DNA of 64,000 bases from Ga0077527 sp964533495. GTDB lineage: Bacteria > Pseudomonadota > Gammaproteobacteria > Burkholderiales > SG8-41. Positions 7,122-14,902 of the stretch are shown piece by piece (the first letter of the stretch is position 1; each line of letters begins with the position of its first letter). Made by a program: the position numbers and the translations under genes. The stretch lies in NCBI GenBank assembly GCA_964533495.1, contig CAZHJU010000012.1, positions 11,242-75,241 of the forward strand. The letters are read 5' to 3'. Under the pieces are notes generated by a model. That model saw only the letters and a list, made by a program, of their open reading frames with translations. It had not been told where the DNA came from and did no database searches.

Positions 7122-8789
7122 ATGTCCGTCATGCGCCGCATCGCCATCCCGGTTGCCGTACTGCTGGCGAGCCTGCATGCGCTGCCGCAGGCCGCCGCCG
7201 CGACGGTGGACGACATCCGGAGCCTGGTGCAGGCCGGCGCCGCGCGGCTCGCGCTCCACCGCGTCGAAGCGCTGCAGCCGGCCGATGCCGCGGATCCGCG
7301 CTGGACGGATTGGGAGGAACTGGGCCTGCAACTGCTGGGCCGCCTCGAACGCCACGAGGAAATCCTGCAGCGGGTGGATGCCCTGCCGGTGGCCGCGCCG
7401 GCCGCCGCCCGCGCCGGTTTTCATGCCGCGGCCGCCCGCGCCGCCATCGCGCTGGGGCGGGCCGCGCCGGCGCGCGACCATGCCGGCCGCGCGCTGTGGT
7501 CGCCCGGCATCAGCCCCGCGGCGATCCGCGAACTGCGGCTGCTGGTGATCCGCAGCCACGTTCTCGAATCCCGCCCGGACGATGCCTGGCGCAGCATGCT
7601 GCGTTTCGAGCAGGATTACCGCCCCCTGGACGCCGCGACGGCCGCCAGCTTCGTCGACGCGCTGCTCGATGCCGGCATGGCGCGCGAGGCGATCACCTGG
7701 CTGCCGCTGCTCGACGAGCGCGGCGCAACGCGCCTGCGGCTGCGCATGCACGCCGGCCTGATCGCGAACGGGGAGGCGCTGGCGCAGGCGCGCGCGGCGC
7801 TTGCCCGCGACGACGATCCGGCGTGGTGGCGGCTGCTGCTCGACGCCGCGACGCGCGCCGGCGACGGGGCGCTGCGCATCGCCGCGCTCGAACAACTGCT
7901 CGAGAAGGACGCGCGGCCGCAGGCCGCCGCCGAATTGTGGTCCGCCTACACGGCGCATGCGCGCGCGGCCGCCAATGCGCATCACCTGCTGGCCGGCGAC
8001 GACGCCAGCTGGCTGGAATTCGCGGCGCGCCGGCACGCCGGCGACGCGCCGGAGGCGCGGGCCTATGTCGCCCATGTCGCGCGGCATGCCGCCGATCCGG
8101 AATTGCGCCGGCGCGCGCAGGACCGGCTCGCGGCGGACTATGCGCAGGCGAAGCTGCCGCGCGCCGCCCTGCGCCTGTTCGAGGCCTGGCCCGGACAGGC
8201 GGACCTGCTGCCGGTGCCGGCACGCCTGGCCCTCGGCAGGATGGCCGGGGACCTCGGCGATCATCCGCGCGCCTGGCGTTACCTGCAGGGCCTTCCGGCG
8301 CAGGAGCCGGCGGCGGTCTGGCAGTTGCGGCTGTCCGCGCTTGCGCTGCGCGCGGGAAACCCGGATGCGGCCGCGGACATCGCGCGGCGGCTGGCGGCGG
8401 AATCCCCGGCCGTCGTTCCGGCGCAGCTTGCGGAGTGGCTGCTGCTGGCCCGGCAACTGGCGGACCACGGATTGCACGAGGCCGCGCTGGCGCTGTTCGA
8501 GCGCGCATTGCCGCATGCCGATGCCGGGCAGTCGCGCGCCGTGCTGTCGGACATCGCCCGCGTCCACGCGAGCCGCGACCAGCCGCGGCTCGCGGCCGAT
8601 TTTTACCTGCGCGCGGCGCTGCGGGCGCCGGCGGCCGGCGCCGAGGCCGCGGCGGCGCGCCTGCAGGCCGGCCTCAGCCTCGCGCGCGCTGGCCTGCACG
8701 AGGATGCGCGCGCGCAGTTCGAATGGCTGCTGAAGAATGCCGCCGATCCGGAGCAGATCGCGGTGGCGCGGCGGGAGTTGGGGTTCTAG
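7122..8789 (+). CDS. Exported TPR-like repeat protein of unknown function
   Basis: A 555-residue Ala/Arg/Leu-rich protein. Residues 1-27 (MSVMRRIAIPVAVLLASLHALPQAAAA) look like a signal peptide ending in an AXA site, so it is probably periplasmic. The rest is all-helical in character, with recurring alanine-leucine helical hairpins typical of degenerate TPR or Sel1-like solenoids (for example LPRAALRLFEAWPGQADLLPV and HEAALALFERALPHADAGQ). No catalytic motif was seen. It stands alone between the rplS terminator and a block of extragenic repeats. TPR membership is inferred from helix periodicity, not from a motif match. Confidence 0.6.
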   Translation: MSVMRRIAIPVAVLLASLHALPQAAAATVDDIRSLVQAGAARLALHRVEALQPADAADPRWTDWEELGLQLLGRLERHEEILQRVDALPVAAPAAARAGFHAAAARAAIALGRAAPARDHAGRALWSPGISPAAIRELRLLVIRSHVLESRPDDAWRSMLRFEQDYRPLDAATAASFVDALLDAGMAREAITWLPLLDERGATRLRLRMHAGLIANGEALAQARAALARDDDPAWWRLLLDAATRAGDGALRIAALEQLLEKDARPQAAAELWSAYTAHARAAANAHHLLAGDDASWLEFAARRHAGDAPEARAYVAHVARHAADPELRRRAQDRLAADYAQAKLPRAALRLFEAWPGQADLLPVPARLALGRMAGDLGDHPRAWRYLQGLPAQEPAAVWQLRLSALALRAGNPDAAADIARRLAAESPAVVPAQLAEWLLLARQLADHGLHEAALALFERALPHADAGQSRAVLSDIARVHASRDQPRLAADFYLRAALRAPAAGAEAAAARLQAGLSLARAGLHEDARAQFEWLLKNAADPEQIAVARRELGF

Positions 8790-8849
8790 GGGCTGTTGCG
8801 GACTGGTTCAAAACCGTTTTCCTTATCCCAAGGAGAGAAGGATTTTGAA

Positions 8850-8912
8850 CCCCTCTCCCTCCGGGACAAGGGAACACTTGGAGCGCAGCAGAGGGGCAGG
8901 GGGTGAGGGAAC
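8850..8912. repeat. Extragenic GC/AG-rich repeat, first copy
   Basis: CCCCTCTCCCTCCGGGACAAG ... GAGGGGCAGGGGGTGAGGG resembles the widespread proteobacterial extragenic palindrome of the type CTCTCCC-loop-GGGAGAG-GGGTGAGGG, here broken by an insert GGAACACTTGGAGCGCAGC (8871-8889). That 19-base insert is repeated exactly at 9059-9077. Confidence 0.6.
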
Positions 8913-8928
8913 GCGGTTTTTGAGTAAC

Positions 8929-8962
8929 ATATTGATTTTAAAAAAATAAATAAAACTTCATA
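8929..8962 (-). repeat. Possible degenerate copy of the AT-rich dispersed repeat
   Basis: AT-only stretch CATATTGATTTTAAAAAAAT followed by AAATAAAACTTCATAG. Its reverse complement contains TTTAAAATCAA, matching the repeat core, but the TACTTATA half is not recognisable. It lies in the 302-base gene-free stretch 8790-9091, which otherwise contains only the two extragenic repeats. Confidence 0.3.
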
Positions 8963-9002
8963 GCAAGCTCTAAGGCCTGTGACGAAGCCGAGGAAGCTTT
9001 TC

Positions 9003-9077
9003 CCTCATCCCCACCCTTCTCCCGGAGGGAGAAGGGCTTAAAACTCCTCTTCCTCCAAGGAACACTTGGAGCGCAGC
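9003..9077. repeat. Extragenic GC/AG-rich repeat, second copy in opposite orientation
   Basis: CCCTCATCCCCACCCTTCTC followed by CCGGAGGGAGAAGGG is an inverted copy of the CTCTCCC/GGGTGAGGG extragenic palindrome, and it again ends in GGAACACTTGGAGCGCAGC (9059-9077), identical to 8871-8889. The pair flanks the AT-rich patch between the TPR-like gene and the GntR regulator. Confidence 0.6.
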
Positions 9078-9091
9078 CCCCAAGCGCAGCT

Positions 9092-9856
9092 TCAGCGCGC
9101 CGCGGCTTTCCACAGATCGCTGAGGTATTCGTGGTCCGCGGTGTTGATCCAGCTGTGGCGGTATTCCACCGGGGAATCGTTGTAGCTGTAGGCGATGCGG
9201 CGGATGTGCAGCGCCGGCTGGTTCGTGCGCATGCCGAGGATGGCGGCGACGTCGGCCGGCGGGTGCGCCGCCGACAGCCTTTCGCCGATGCGCACGACGT
9301 TGACGCCGTAACGCGCCTGGTAGAGGCCGTAGATCGTGCCTTCGCGGCTGCGGAACGTCGATTCGTCGAGCCTGGCGAAGCGTTCGGTCGGCACGGTGAT
9401 GTCGTCGAGCACCACCGGCCGGCCGCCCAGCTTCAGCACGTTGCGCACGCGCGCGACGCGGGTGCCGCGGGCGAGGCCGAAATCGCGCTCGTCCCCGTCG
9501 TTCGCGCGCTCCTTGCGGAACCCGAGAAGCTCGGATTCCGGGAACTCGCGGCTGCCGTCCTTGCCGGCGACGTGGAAAAAATAGAACAGCGTGCGGTCTT
9601 CGGTGTGGGTCGCGACGAAGGTGCCGCGCCCCTGCTGGCGCACCAGGATGCGGCCGGCGACCAGTTCGTCGACGGCGCGGCGGATGGTGCCGATCGACAC
9701 CCCGCAGTCCGCCGCCAGCTCCGCCTCGCTGGGGATGGCCTCCCCCGGTTTCCATTCGCCGGCGGCGAGGGCGCGCGTGATGCGCCACTGCACTTCGCGG
9801 TAGAGGGGGGTGGGCGTCAGCCCGCTGGCGGTGCTGGTGGGGTCGGAGGCGGCCAT
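9092..9856 (-). CDS. GntR/HutC-family transcriptional regulator (UTRA effector domain)
   Basis: A 254-residue regulator. The winged helix-turn-helix is at about residues 15-80 (PLYREVQWRITRALAAGEWKPGEAIPSEAELAADCGVSIGTIRRAVDEL), followed by the HutC-type UTRA ligand-binding domain (VRQQGRGTFVATH, LYQARYGVNVVRIGERLSAAHP, HIRRIAYSYND). It is divergent from the UxaA/SuyAB-like genes, with a palindromic site between, so it most likely controls that cluster and binds a pathway intermediate. The start at 9856 (MAASDPTST) was preferred; a longer frame from 9889 would place the start codon next to the operator and has no ribosome binding site. Confidence 0.85.
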   Translation of the reverse strand: MAASDPTSTASGLTPTPLYREVQWRITRALAAGEWKPGEAIPSEAELAADCGVSIGTIRRAVDELVAGRILVRQQGRGTFVATHTEDRTLFYFFHVAGKDGSREFPESELLGFRKERANDGDERDFGLARGTRVARVRNVLKLGGRPVVLDDITVPTERFARLDESTFRSREGTIYGLYQARYGVNVVRIGERLSAAHPPADVAAILGMRTNQPALHIRRIAYSYNDSPVEYRHSWINTADHEYLSDLWKAAAR

Positions 9857-9893
9857 GCGAGCGGCGCAGTCTAGCACGCCGGCGGTCATTCAT

Positions 9894-9915
9894 ATAGGTC
9901 ATATAGTTGACCTGC
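9894..9915. promoter_or_regulatory. Candidate GntR operator between divergent genes
   Basis: AGGTCA (9896-9901), six bases TATAGT, then TGACCT (9908-9913): a perfect inverted repeat. It also contains a direct repeat ATATAGgT / ATATAGtT. It lies 40 bases before the regulator start and about 130 bases before the SAF-domain gene, the expected location for an autoregulating HutC-type repressor. Confidence 0.5.
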
Positions 9916-10040
9916 CGAAAAAGCCGGGGTTAGCATCCTGTCACTCTGCGCGGCGGTTCCGAGTTCCAGGTTCAGGCCCCAGTTCCGGTTTCCGGGTTGC
10001 CCGGGTTGCATATCCCCACAGCGTTCACTCAGGAGGCGCA

Positions 10041-10322
10041 ATGATTCACTTGCTGGTTCACGACAAGAAGGACATGGTCGGCGTGGCCGTCATCGAAGGC
10101 ATCAAGGCCGGTCAGGAAATGATCGGCTGGGTCATGGAGGACGACTCCACGATCAAGGTCAAGGCGATCAACGACATTCCGATCGGCCACAAGGCGGCCC
10201 TCTGCGACATCAAGAAGGGCGATACCGTGATCAAGTACGGCTTCGACATCGGCAAGGCCGTGGCGGACATCAAGGTCGGCGAACACGCGCACGTGCACAA
10301 CATCAAGACCAAGCGCTGGTAA
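10041..10322 (+). CDS. UxaA/SuyA-like lyase small subunit (SAF domain)
   Basis: A 93-residue protein consisting only of an SAF domain (VGVAVIEGIKAGQEMIGWVMEDDSTI, IPIGHKAALCDIKKGDTVIKYG, VGEHAHVHNIKTKRW). In sugar-acid dehydratases (UxaA, GarD) this domain is fused to the catalytic part. In sulfolactate sulfo-lyase (SuyAB) and some other hydro-lyases it is a separate small subunit of about this size. An AGGAGG Shine-Dalgarno precedes the ATG at 10041. It is followed 56 bases later by the large subunit. Substrate is not determined by sequence; a split UxaA-type hydrolyase is secure, sulfolactate specificity is only one option. Confidence 0.85.
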   Translation: MIHLLVHDKKDMVGVAVIEGIKAGQEMIGWVMEDDSTIKVKAINDIPIGHKAALCDIKKGDTVIKYGFDIGKAVADIKVGEHAHVHNIKTKRW

Positions 10323-10378
10323 GCGTTCCGGGATCCCCCGTCCACCCGCGCACCCGCTCACTTTTCACGAGGTATCAA

Positions 10379-11548
10379 ATGATCAACAGCAAAACCACAT
10401 TCCTGGGCTACCGCCGCGAGAACGGCCGCGTCGGCGTCCGCAACCACGTCCTGATCCTGCCGGTGGACGACCTGTCGAACGCCGCCGCCGAGGCGGTGGC
10501 CAACAACATCAAGGGCACGCTGGCGATTCCGCATCCCTACGGCCGGCTGCAGTTCGGCGCCGACCTCGACCTGCATTTCCGCACGCTGATCGGCGCGGGC
10601 TCCAACCCGAACGTCGCCGCCGTGGTGGTGATCTGCATCGAGGAAGGCTGGGCGAAGAAGGTCGTCGACGGCATCGCCAAGACCGGCAAGCCGGTGACCG
10701 GCTTCGGCATCGAGCTGCACGGCGACCACGACACCATCCTGCGCGCCTCCAAGGTCGCCAAGGAATACGTGCAATGGGCGTCCGAGCTGCAGCGCGTCGA
10801 GTGCCCGATCAGTGACCTGTGGGTGTCGACCAAGTGCGGCGAGTCGGACACGACTTCCGGCTGCGGTGCCAACCCGACCGTCGGCAGCGCCTTTGACAAG
10901 ATGGATCCGCTGGGCGTGACGATGTGCTTCGGCGAGACCACGGAAATCACCGGCGGCGAGAACATCGTCGCCGACCGTTGCGCGACGCCGCAGGTGCGCG
11001 AGGACTTCATGAAGATGTTCAACCGCTACCAGGAAATCGTCGAGCGCCACAAGACCAGCGACCTGTCCGACTCGCAGCCGACCAAGGGCAACATCGCCGG
11101 CGGCCTGACGACCATCGAGGAAAAGGCGCTGGGCAACATCCAGAAGATCGGCAAGAAGTGCAAGGTCATCGGCGTGCTCGACAAGGCGGAAACCCCGACC
11201 AAGCCCGGCCTGTGGTTCATGGACTCGTCCTCGGCCGCCGCGGAAATGGTCACGCTGTGCGCGGCTTCCGGCTACGTGGTGCATTTCTTCCCCACCGGCC
11301 AGGGCAACGTCATCGGCAATCCGATCATCCCGGTGATCAAGCTGTGCGCGAATCCGCGCACCGTGCGCACGATGTCCGAGCACGTCGACTACGACTGCTC
11401 GGGCCTGCTGCAGCGGGAGAAGAACCTCGACCAGACCGGCGACGAGCTGATCGAAGTGATGCTGCGCACCTGCAACGGCCGGCTGACCGCGGCCGAAGCG
11501 CTGGGCCATCGCGAGTTCGTGATGACCCGCCTCTACGAGAGCGCGTAA
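10379..11548 (+). CDS. UxaA/SuyB-like lyase large subunit
   Basis: A 389-residue catalytic subunit of the altronate/galactarate dehydratase superfamily. Family motifs are GYRRENGRVGVRNHVLIL at the N-terminus, a TKCGESDTTSGCGANPTVG metal/substrate loop near residue 157, and LGNIQKIGKKCKVIGVLDKAE. The length without an SAF domain matches the two-subunit form, and the small subunit is encoded immediately upstream. The expected reaction is beta-elimination (of water or sulfite) from a 2-hydroxy acid giving a 2-oxo acid. CGAGG precedes the ATG. It is co-oriented with the ThDP enzyme downstream. Confidence 0.85.
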   Translation: MINSKTTFLGYRRENGRVGVRNHVLILPVDDLSNAAAEAVANNIKGTLAIPHPYGRLQFGADLDLHFRTLIGAGSNPNVAAVVVICIEEGWAKKVVDGIAKTGKPVTGFGIELHGDHDTILRASKVAKEYVQWASELQRVECPISDLWVSTKCGESDTTSGCGANPTVGSAFDKMDPLGVTMCFGETTEITGGENIVADRCATPQVREDFMKMFNRYQEIVERHKTSDLSDSQPTKGNIAGGLTTIEEKALGNIQKIGKKCKVIGVLDKAETPTKPGLWFMDSSSAAAEMVTLCAASGYVVHFFPTGQGNVIGNPIIPVIKLCANPRTVRTMSEHVDYDCSGLLQREKNLDQTGDELIEVMLRTCNGRLTAAEALGHREFVMTRLYESA

Positions 11549-11549
11549 G

Positions 11550-11613
11550 TTCGTTTGCACGTCGATTCGTTTGCACCAAACCGCGGAGCCGCACGGTCGT
11601 CGTGCGGCTCCGC
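11550..11613 (+). repeat. Direct repeat and 12-bp hairpin in the lyase-ThDP spacer
   Basis: TTCGTTTGCAC occurs at 11550-11560 and 11566-11576. It is followed by a perfect 12-base stem GCGGAGCCGCAC / GTGCGGCTCCGC (11583-11594, 11602-11613) with a 7-base loop. There is no T-run, so it is more likely an mRNA-stabilising or processing hairpin than an intrinsic terminator. Confidence 0.5.
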
Positions 11614-11683
11614 CGGCCCTGCGGCGATCCCGGGACGTTCCGGGGTCGCCGCGGCCGACCGATACGAATAGAGCGGGATACCG

Positions 11684-13324
11684 ATGACCACACTCCGCGG
11701 CGCCGACATTCTTGCGCGTTCGCTGGCGCAGGCCGGCCTGAAACGGATTTTTTCGCTGTCCGGCAACCACATCATGCCGATCTACGACGCGGCGATCGAG
11801 GCGAAGCTCGCGATCACCCACGTGCGCTACGAGGGCGCGGCCGTGCACATGGCCGATGCCTGGGCGCGGCTCACCGGCGAACCGGGTATCGCGATGCTGA
11901 CCGGCGGCCCCGGTCATGCCAACGGCATCGGCGCGCTGTACACGGCGCTGGCCTCCGAGTCGCCGGTCGTGCTGCTGTCGGGCCATGCCCCGCTCAACGA
12001 ACTCGGCAAGGGTTCCTTCCAGGAAATGCGCCAGGCCGACATGGCCGCGCCGGTGGTCAAGGCGTCGTGGACGGCGGCGAGCGCGGAAACCCTGGGCGCC
12101 GACATCGCGCGCGCCTGCCGCGTCGCCCGTTCGGGGCGTCCGGGACCGGTGCACCTGAGCCTGCCCTTCGATCTGCTCGAGGCGAAGCTGGCCGACGGCG
12201 AGCGGCGGATTGCGCCGGCCGCCGATTTCTCGCCGCAATCCAATCCGCTGGCGCCCGATGCGGCGAAGTCGCTGCTCGCGTTGATCGGGTCTGCGGCGCG
12301 TCCGCTGATCCTGCTCGGTCCGGTGATGTCGCAGGTGCCTTTTGCGGGCCTGGGCCGGAAACTGTCCGAGGCGGGCGGCGTGCCGGTGCTGTGCATGGAG
12401 AGCCCGCGCGGCGTCAACGATCCCGCGCTGGGCGCCTTTGCCGGCGTGCTGGCGCAGGCCGACCTCGTGGTGCTGGTCGGCAAGCAACCCGATTTCACGC
12501 TGCGTTTCGGGCAGTCGCCGGCGCTGGCGGCGGACTGCCGCTTTGCCGTCGTCGATCCGGAGGCGGAGACGCTGCAGCGGTCGGTGAAGAATCTCGGCGC
12601 CTCGCGCGTCGCGTTTTCGGTGCAGGCCGACACCGCGGCCGCGGTGCAGGCGCTCGCCGCCGCGGCGCGGCCCCATGCCGCCGCGGCGTGGCGGAAGCAG
12701 GTGGCGGATGCCGTGGCGTTCCGCCCGGAAGCCTGGCGCGCCATCGACAGCGGCAATGGTCCGGTGCATCCGGTCGAGCTCGGCCGCGCGGTGCAGAAGG
12801 CGCTCGACGCCTCGCCCGAGGCGGTGTTCGTCGCCGACGGCGGCGAGATCGGCCAGTGGGCGCAGGCCTGCATCGCCGCGCCGGCGCGCGTCATCAACGG
12901 CACCGGCGGTTCGATCGGCAGCGGCGTGCCCTTCGCGTTCGCCGCGCGCATGGCGCGTCCGCGGGCGCCGGTGATCGCGGTGATGGGCGACGGTTCCTTC
13001 GGCTTTCACCTGATGGAGTTCGACACGGCGGTGCGCGACGGCGTGCCGATGGTCGTGGTCGTCGGCAACGATTCCTGCTGGAACGCCGAACACCAGATCC
13101 AGTTGCGCAGCTACGGCAGGGAACGCGCGCACGGCTGCGAGCTGCGCGAAGGCACGCGCTACGATCTCGCGGTCGCCGCGCTGGGCGGCCACGGCGAGCT
13201 GGTGACGCGCGCGGCCGATCTGCAGCCGGCCCTGCAGCGCGCGCTGGCCAGCGGCAAGCCGGCCTGCGTCAACGTGATGATCCAGCGCCTGCCGGCGCCC
13301 GTTCTGGGCGCGGTGAATGGTTGA
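11684..13324 (+). CDS. Thiamine diphosphate-dependent enzyme (acetolactate synthase/decarboxylase type)
   Basis: A 546-residue three-domain ThDP enzyme. The N-terminal Pyr domain has the catalytic glutamate in HVRYEGAAVHMADAWARLTG (about residue 48). A central Rossmann-like domain follows. The C-terminal PP domain contains the ThDP motif GDGSFGFHLMEF ... NDSCWN. It belongs with acetolactate synthase, oxalyl-CoA decarboxylase and related 2-oxo acid enzymes; length is typical. In this cluster it could decarboxylate or condense the 2-oxo acid released by the upstream lyase, which is inference. Upstream is a 135-base spacer with a hairpin. Confidence 0.85.
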   Translation: MTTLRGADILARSLAQAGLKRIFSLSGNHIMPIYDAAIEAKLAITHVRYEGAAVHMADAWARLTGEPGIAMLTGGPGHANGIGALYTALASESPVVLLSGHAPLNELGKGSFQEMRQADMAAPVVKASWTAASAETLGADIARACRVARSGRPGPVHLSLPFDLLEAKLADGERRIAPAADFSPQSNPLAPDAAKSLLALIGSAARPLILLGPVMSQVPFAGLGRKLSEAGGVPVLCMESPRGVNDPALGAFAGVLAQADLVVLVGKQPDFTLRFGQSPALAADCRFAVVDPEAETLQRSVKNLGASRVAFSVQADTAAAVQALAAAARPHAAAAWRKQVADAVAFRPEAWRAIDSGNGPVHPVELGRAVQKALDASPEAVFVADGGEIGQWAQACIAAPARVINGTGGSIGSGVPFAFAARMARPRAPVIAVMGDGSFGFHLMEFDTAVRDGVPMVVVVGNDSCWNAEHQIQLRSYGRERAHGCELREGTRYDLAVAALGGHGELVTRAADLQPALQRALASGKPACVNVMIQRLPAPVLGAVNG

Positions 13325-13344
13325 CAACCATTCACCGCCAGTAT

Positions 13345-13382
13345 CTCCCCTCTCCCATCGGGAGAGGGGCCGGGGGTGAGGG
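13345..13382. repeat. Extragenic palindrome CTCTCCC/GGGAGAG
   Basis: CCCCTCTCCC-ATC-GGGAGAGGGG forms a 10-base stem, followed by CCGGGGGTGAGGGA, the common proteobacterial extragenic palindrome. It lies between the ThDP gene and the iron-sulfur subunit gene, and related, degraded copies occur at 8850 and 9003. Confidence 0.7.
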
Positions 13383-13417
13383 ACCGGCGCCTTGTGCATG
13401 AAACAGGAAACAAAACG

Positions 13418-14131
13418 ATGGACATGCTGAAAGTCAGGATCTGGCGCGGCGCCGAAGAAGGCGGCTTCCAGGAATTCGACGTGCCGCGGCAGGAAAGCCA
13501 GACGGTGCTCGATGTCGTGACCTACGTGCAGCGCAAATGCGATCCGACGCTGGCCTACCGCTTCGCCTGCCGCGTCGGCGTCTGCGGCTCCTGCGCGATG
13601 ACGGTCAACGGCGAGTCGCGCTGGACCTGCCGCACGCACGTCTCGAAGGTCGCGGCCGACAACAGGCTGGAGATCGCGCCGCTGCGCAACCTGCCGGTGG
13701 TCAAGGACCTGGTCACCGACATGCGCGAGTTTTTCGACAAGTGGGCGAAGGCGCGCGGCCGTTTCACCGGCAGCACCACGCGCAAGGATGATTTCGCGAA
13801 GGTTTCCCCCGAATCGAAGGAACGCAAACGCGTCGATGCCGGCATCGAGTGCATCGGCTGCGGCGTCTGCTACAGCGCCTGCGATGTCGTGACCTGGAAC
13901 AAGGACTATCTCGGTCCCGCCGCGCTGAACCGCGCGTGGACGCTGGTCAACGACGTGCGCGATACCGCGCGCGCCGAACGCCTCGCCGCTGTCGCCGGCG
14001 ATGCCGGTTGCCATGCCTGCCATACCCATCTGAACTGCACCGAACGCTGCCCCAAGGGGTTGTCGCCGACGGCCGGCATCGCCGGGCTGAAGCGCGCGGT
14101 GCTGGCCGCGACGCTGTCGGGCGAAATATAA
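13418..14131 (+). CDS. SdhB/FrdB-like iron-sulfur subunit
   Basis: A 237-residue electron-transfer subunit of a succinate dehydrogenase/fumarate reductase-type complex. The N-terminal 2Fe-2S ferredoxin domain has CRVGVCGSC ... WTC. The C-terminal domain has CIGCGVCYSAC for 4Fe-4S and CHTHLNCTERCPKG for the 3Fe-4S/4Fe-4S pair. After CYSAC comes Asp where most family members have Pro. The start at 13418 has CAGGAAA upstream. It is followed by two membrane-anchor genes, while the flavoprotein gene is 5 kb downstream. The stop codon TAA lies inside the AT-rich repeat copy B. Confidence 0.88.
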   Translation: MDMLKVRIWRGAEEGGFQEFDVPRQESQTVLDVVTYVQRKCDPTLAYRFACRVGVCGSCAMTVNGESRWTCRTHVSKVAADNRLEIAPLRNLPVVKDLVTDMREFFDKWAKARGRFTGSTTRKDDFAKVSPESKERKRVDAGIECIGCGVCYSACDVVTWNKDYLGPAALNRAWTLVNDVRDTARAERLAAVAGDAGCHACHTHLNCTERCPKGLSPTAGIAGLKRAVLAATLSGEI

Positions 14132-14164
14132 AAATATGTTTAAAAATAAATACTTATGGATATT
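14124..14164 (+). repeat. AT-rich dispersed repeat, copy B
   Basis: AAATATAAAAATATG, then TTTAAAAATAAATACTTATG, then GATATT. It overlaps the stop of the iron-sulfur subunit and ends just before the anchor gene. Its terminal CTTATG even provides an in-frame ATG for the anchor gene at 14156. The flanks GCGAAATAT ... ATATTCGC are nearly inverted. Confidence 0.75.
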
Positions 14165-14188
14165 CGCATCCAGAGGGGGACGGCAGGC

Positions 14189-14536
14189 ATGAGCCGGCGC
14201 GGCGAGGTGTTGCTGTGGGGCGCGCAGCGGATCAGCGCGATGGTGCTGGCCCTGTGCGTGCTGGTGCACCTGGTGACCATGATCTATGCGGTGCGCAGCG
14301 GACTGTCCGCCGCCGAGATCCTCGGCCGCACCCAGGGCAGCACCGCCTGGTTCGCGTTCTACACGCTGTTCGTCGCCGCGGTCGCAGTGCACGCGCCGAT
14401 CGGGCTGCGCACGATCATCGGCGAAATGTGCGACTGGCGCGGCCGCGGGCTGGACGTGCTGACCGGCGTCATCGGCCTGGGCCTCGCGGTCTGGGGCATG
14501 CGCGCGGTGTTCGCGGTGTTCGGCGGCGCGGCATGA
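14189..14536 (+). CDS. SdhD/SdhC-like membrane anchor, first
   Basis: A 115-residue membrane protein with three helices (about residues 12-32, 52-70 and 88-110 of this form). It has GAQRISAMVLALCVLVHLVTM in the first helix and VHAPIGLRTIIGEM in the second; the H-x-x-x-G-x-R pattern is the heme b ligand region of SdhC-type anchors. The start at 14189 (MSRRGEVLL) is preferred. An in-frame ATG at 14156 lies in the AT-rich repeat and has no ribosome binding site. Its stop overlaps the next gene (ATGA). Role: quinone-side anchor for the Fe-S subunit. Confidence 0.75.
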   Translation: MSRRGEVLLWGAQRISAMVLALCVLVHLVTMIYAVRSGLSAAEILGRTQGSTAWFAFYTLFVAAVAVHAPIGLRTIIGEMCDWRGRGLDVLTGVIGLGLAVWGMRAVFAVFGGAA

Positions 14537-14880
14537 AGAACGATTTCCGCGCGCGCAACCATCCCGCGTACTGGGCGTTCATCGTGCACCGCCTCTCGGG
14601 CGTGCTGCTGGCGCTGTTCCTGCCGCTGCATTTCTGGGCGCTGGGTCAGGCGCTGCAGGGCGCGGCCGCGCTCGACGGTTTCCTGCGCTGGACCGAGCAG
14701 CCGCTGGTGAAATTCGCCGAAACCGGGTTGGTGCTGCTGCTCGCCGCGCACATGGCCGGCGGCCTGCGCCTGCTGGCGCTCGAATTCCTGGAATGGCGCG
14801 AATGGCAGAAGACGCTGCTGGCCGCCGCCGCCGGCGTGTCGCTGGTGGCCGGGCTGGCGTTCCTGCTGAACCTGGTCTGA
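14533..14880 (+). CDS. SdhC-like cytochrome b membrane anchor, second
   Basis: A 115-residue membrane protein, MKNDFRARNHPAYWAFIVHRLSGVLLALFLP..., with the SdhC signature HRLSG and a second helix AAHMAGGLRLLALEF (H-x-x-x-G-x-R, the heme b556 ligand region). Three helices are visible. The ATG at 14533 overlaps the previous stop, so the two anchors are translated together and presumably form a heterodimer in the inner membrane that passes electrons to or from quinone. Confidence 0.8.
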   Translation: MKNDFRARNHPAYWAFIVHRLSGVLLALFLPLHFWALGQALQGAAALDGFLRWTEQPLVKFAETGLVLLLAAHMAGGLRLLALEFLEWREWQKTLLAAAAGVSLVAGLAFLLNLV

Positions 14881-14902
14881 GCGCGGACTGACGGAGGGGG
14901 CA

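Noticed and set aside
10041..11548. Naming the lyase pair suyAB outright
   Set aside because: The split SAF plus catalytic arrangement fits SuyAB, but other UxaA-family enzymes are also split and no sulfonate-specific residue can be read by eye.
10358..14392. A 1344-codon open frame on the minus strand across the lyase, ThDP and Fe-S genes
   Set aside because: Low-complexity translation and complete overlap with four well-supported genes on the plus strand.
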